NCBI GenBank assembly: GCA_023301205.1
Contig: JALZVC010000267.1
Span: 1-14,322, forward strand
Direction: 5' to 3'
Length of the DNA stretch: 14,322 nucleotides
From: Flavobacteriaceae bacterium
GTDB lineage: Bacteria; Bacteroidota; Bacteroidia; Flavobacteriales; Flavobacteriaceae
Part shown: positions 14,173-14,322 of the stretch, in pieces
Layout of the letters: every line of letters begins with the position of its first letter
Numbering within the stretch: position 1 is the stretch's first letter
Made by a program: the position numbers and the translations under genes
The notes under the pieces: model-generated
The model's input: the letters and a program-made list of their open reading frames with translations, nothing else
The model's database searches: none
Told to the model about the DNA's origin: nothing

Positions 14173-14322
14173 TTAGAGTGTCTTTTCTGCCGAAATTTTA
14201 ATAGCTTGATTACGTGTTTTTAAAAATTGTACCAAATACTTTTTTAAAAATAGCACGTCGAATATGCGCCCAAAAACGGCGTATGGAGTTTTATACTTTA
14301 ACACATCTCTCATTACTGTTTT
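14173..14322 (-). CDS. C-terminal fragment of an SRPBCC-family protein (runs off window)
   Basis: A minus-strand frame open from the right edge of the window to a TAA at 14173-14175 encodes the last 49 residues of a protein. The piece reads like the end of SRPBCC (polyketide cyclase/START-like) proteins: VMRDVLKYKTPYAVFGRIFD followed by a LFLKKYL helix and a final QFLKTRNQAIK helix, the typical long amphipathic C-terminal helix of the fold. The rest, including the start, lies beyond the edge. These proteins usually bind small hydrophobic ligands, but this fragment gives no ligand. It is transcribed in the same direction as the sigma factor, 56 bp upstream of the sigma ATG, so partial co-transcription is possible even though a candidate promoter lies in the gap. 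The family call rests on a short stretch. Confidence 0.65.
   Translation of the reverse strand, partial: KTVMRDVLKYKTPYAVFGRIFDVLFLKKYLVQFLKTRNQAIKISAEKTL

Overview
The window looks like chromosomal DNA from a marine-type member of the Flavobacteriaceae (Bacteroidota). The evidence is the low GC content, the near absence of Shine-Dalgarno sequences, several upstream TAnnTTTG boxes (the Bacteroidota -7 promoter consensus), and protein families typical of flavobacterial genomes. These include a short stand-alone mannose-1-phosphate guanylyltransferase, a SprT-like metalloprotease, a DUF389 membrane protein, an Mla-type permease/ATPase pair, single-chain glycine dehydrogenase, and an ECF sigma factor with a tiny partner protein. 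No mobile element, tRNA, rRNA or CRISPR array is visible.

Layout. (1) 49-3857, plus strand: a tightly packed four-gene set (SDR oxidoreductase, SprT-like protein, ManC-type guanylyltransferase, DUF389 membrane protein) with gaps of only 4-5 bp. (2) 3950-9075, minus strand: six genes in transcription order, namely a KAS III-like condensing enzyme, a small SAM methyltransferase, a family 2 glycosyltransferase, a secreted alkaline phosphatase, and the MlaE-type permease and MlaF-type ATPase of a lipid ABC transporter. The methyltransferase/glycosyltransferase and permease/ATPase pairs overlap by a few bases. The alkaline phosphatase has its own candidate promoter. (3) 9282-12125, minus strand: gcvP. 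(4) 12126-12516: a 391-bp AT-rich divergent intergenic region with several inverted repeats. (5) 12517-13341, plus strand: a UbiA-fold membrane protein whose first Asp-rich motif is missing. (6) 13306-14322, minus strand: the C-terminus of an SRPBCC-family protein running off the window edge, then an ECF sigma factor, then an 85-residue Cys/His protein resembling a zinc-binding anti-sigma factor. The last overlaps the 3' end of the UbiA-like gene tail to tail.

How the genes may work together. Block 2 combines acyl condensation, glycosyl transfer, methylation and lipid-transport functions, so it may make and move an unidentified lipid or glycolipid. This is inference from gene context only. 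Block 6 is a compact sigma/anti-sigma switch. The small protein has Cys12, His38, Cys42 and Cys45, the spacing of the ZAS zinc site in redox-sensing anti-sigma factors such as RsrA, and it has no membrane segment. gcvP is housekeeping one-carbon metabolism. The most rewarding places to look further are the sigma/ZAS/UbiA-like locus, the structured intergenic region at 12281-12424, and the KAS III-methyltransferase-glycosyltransferase-Mla cluster.
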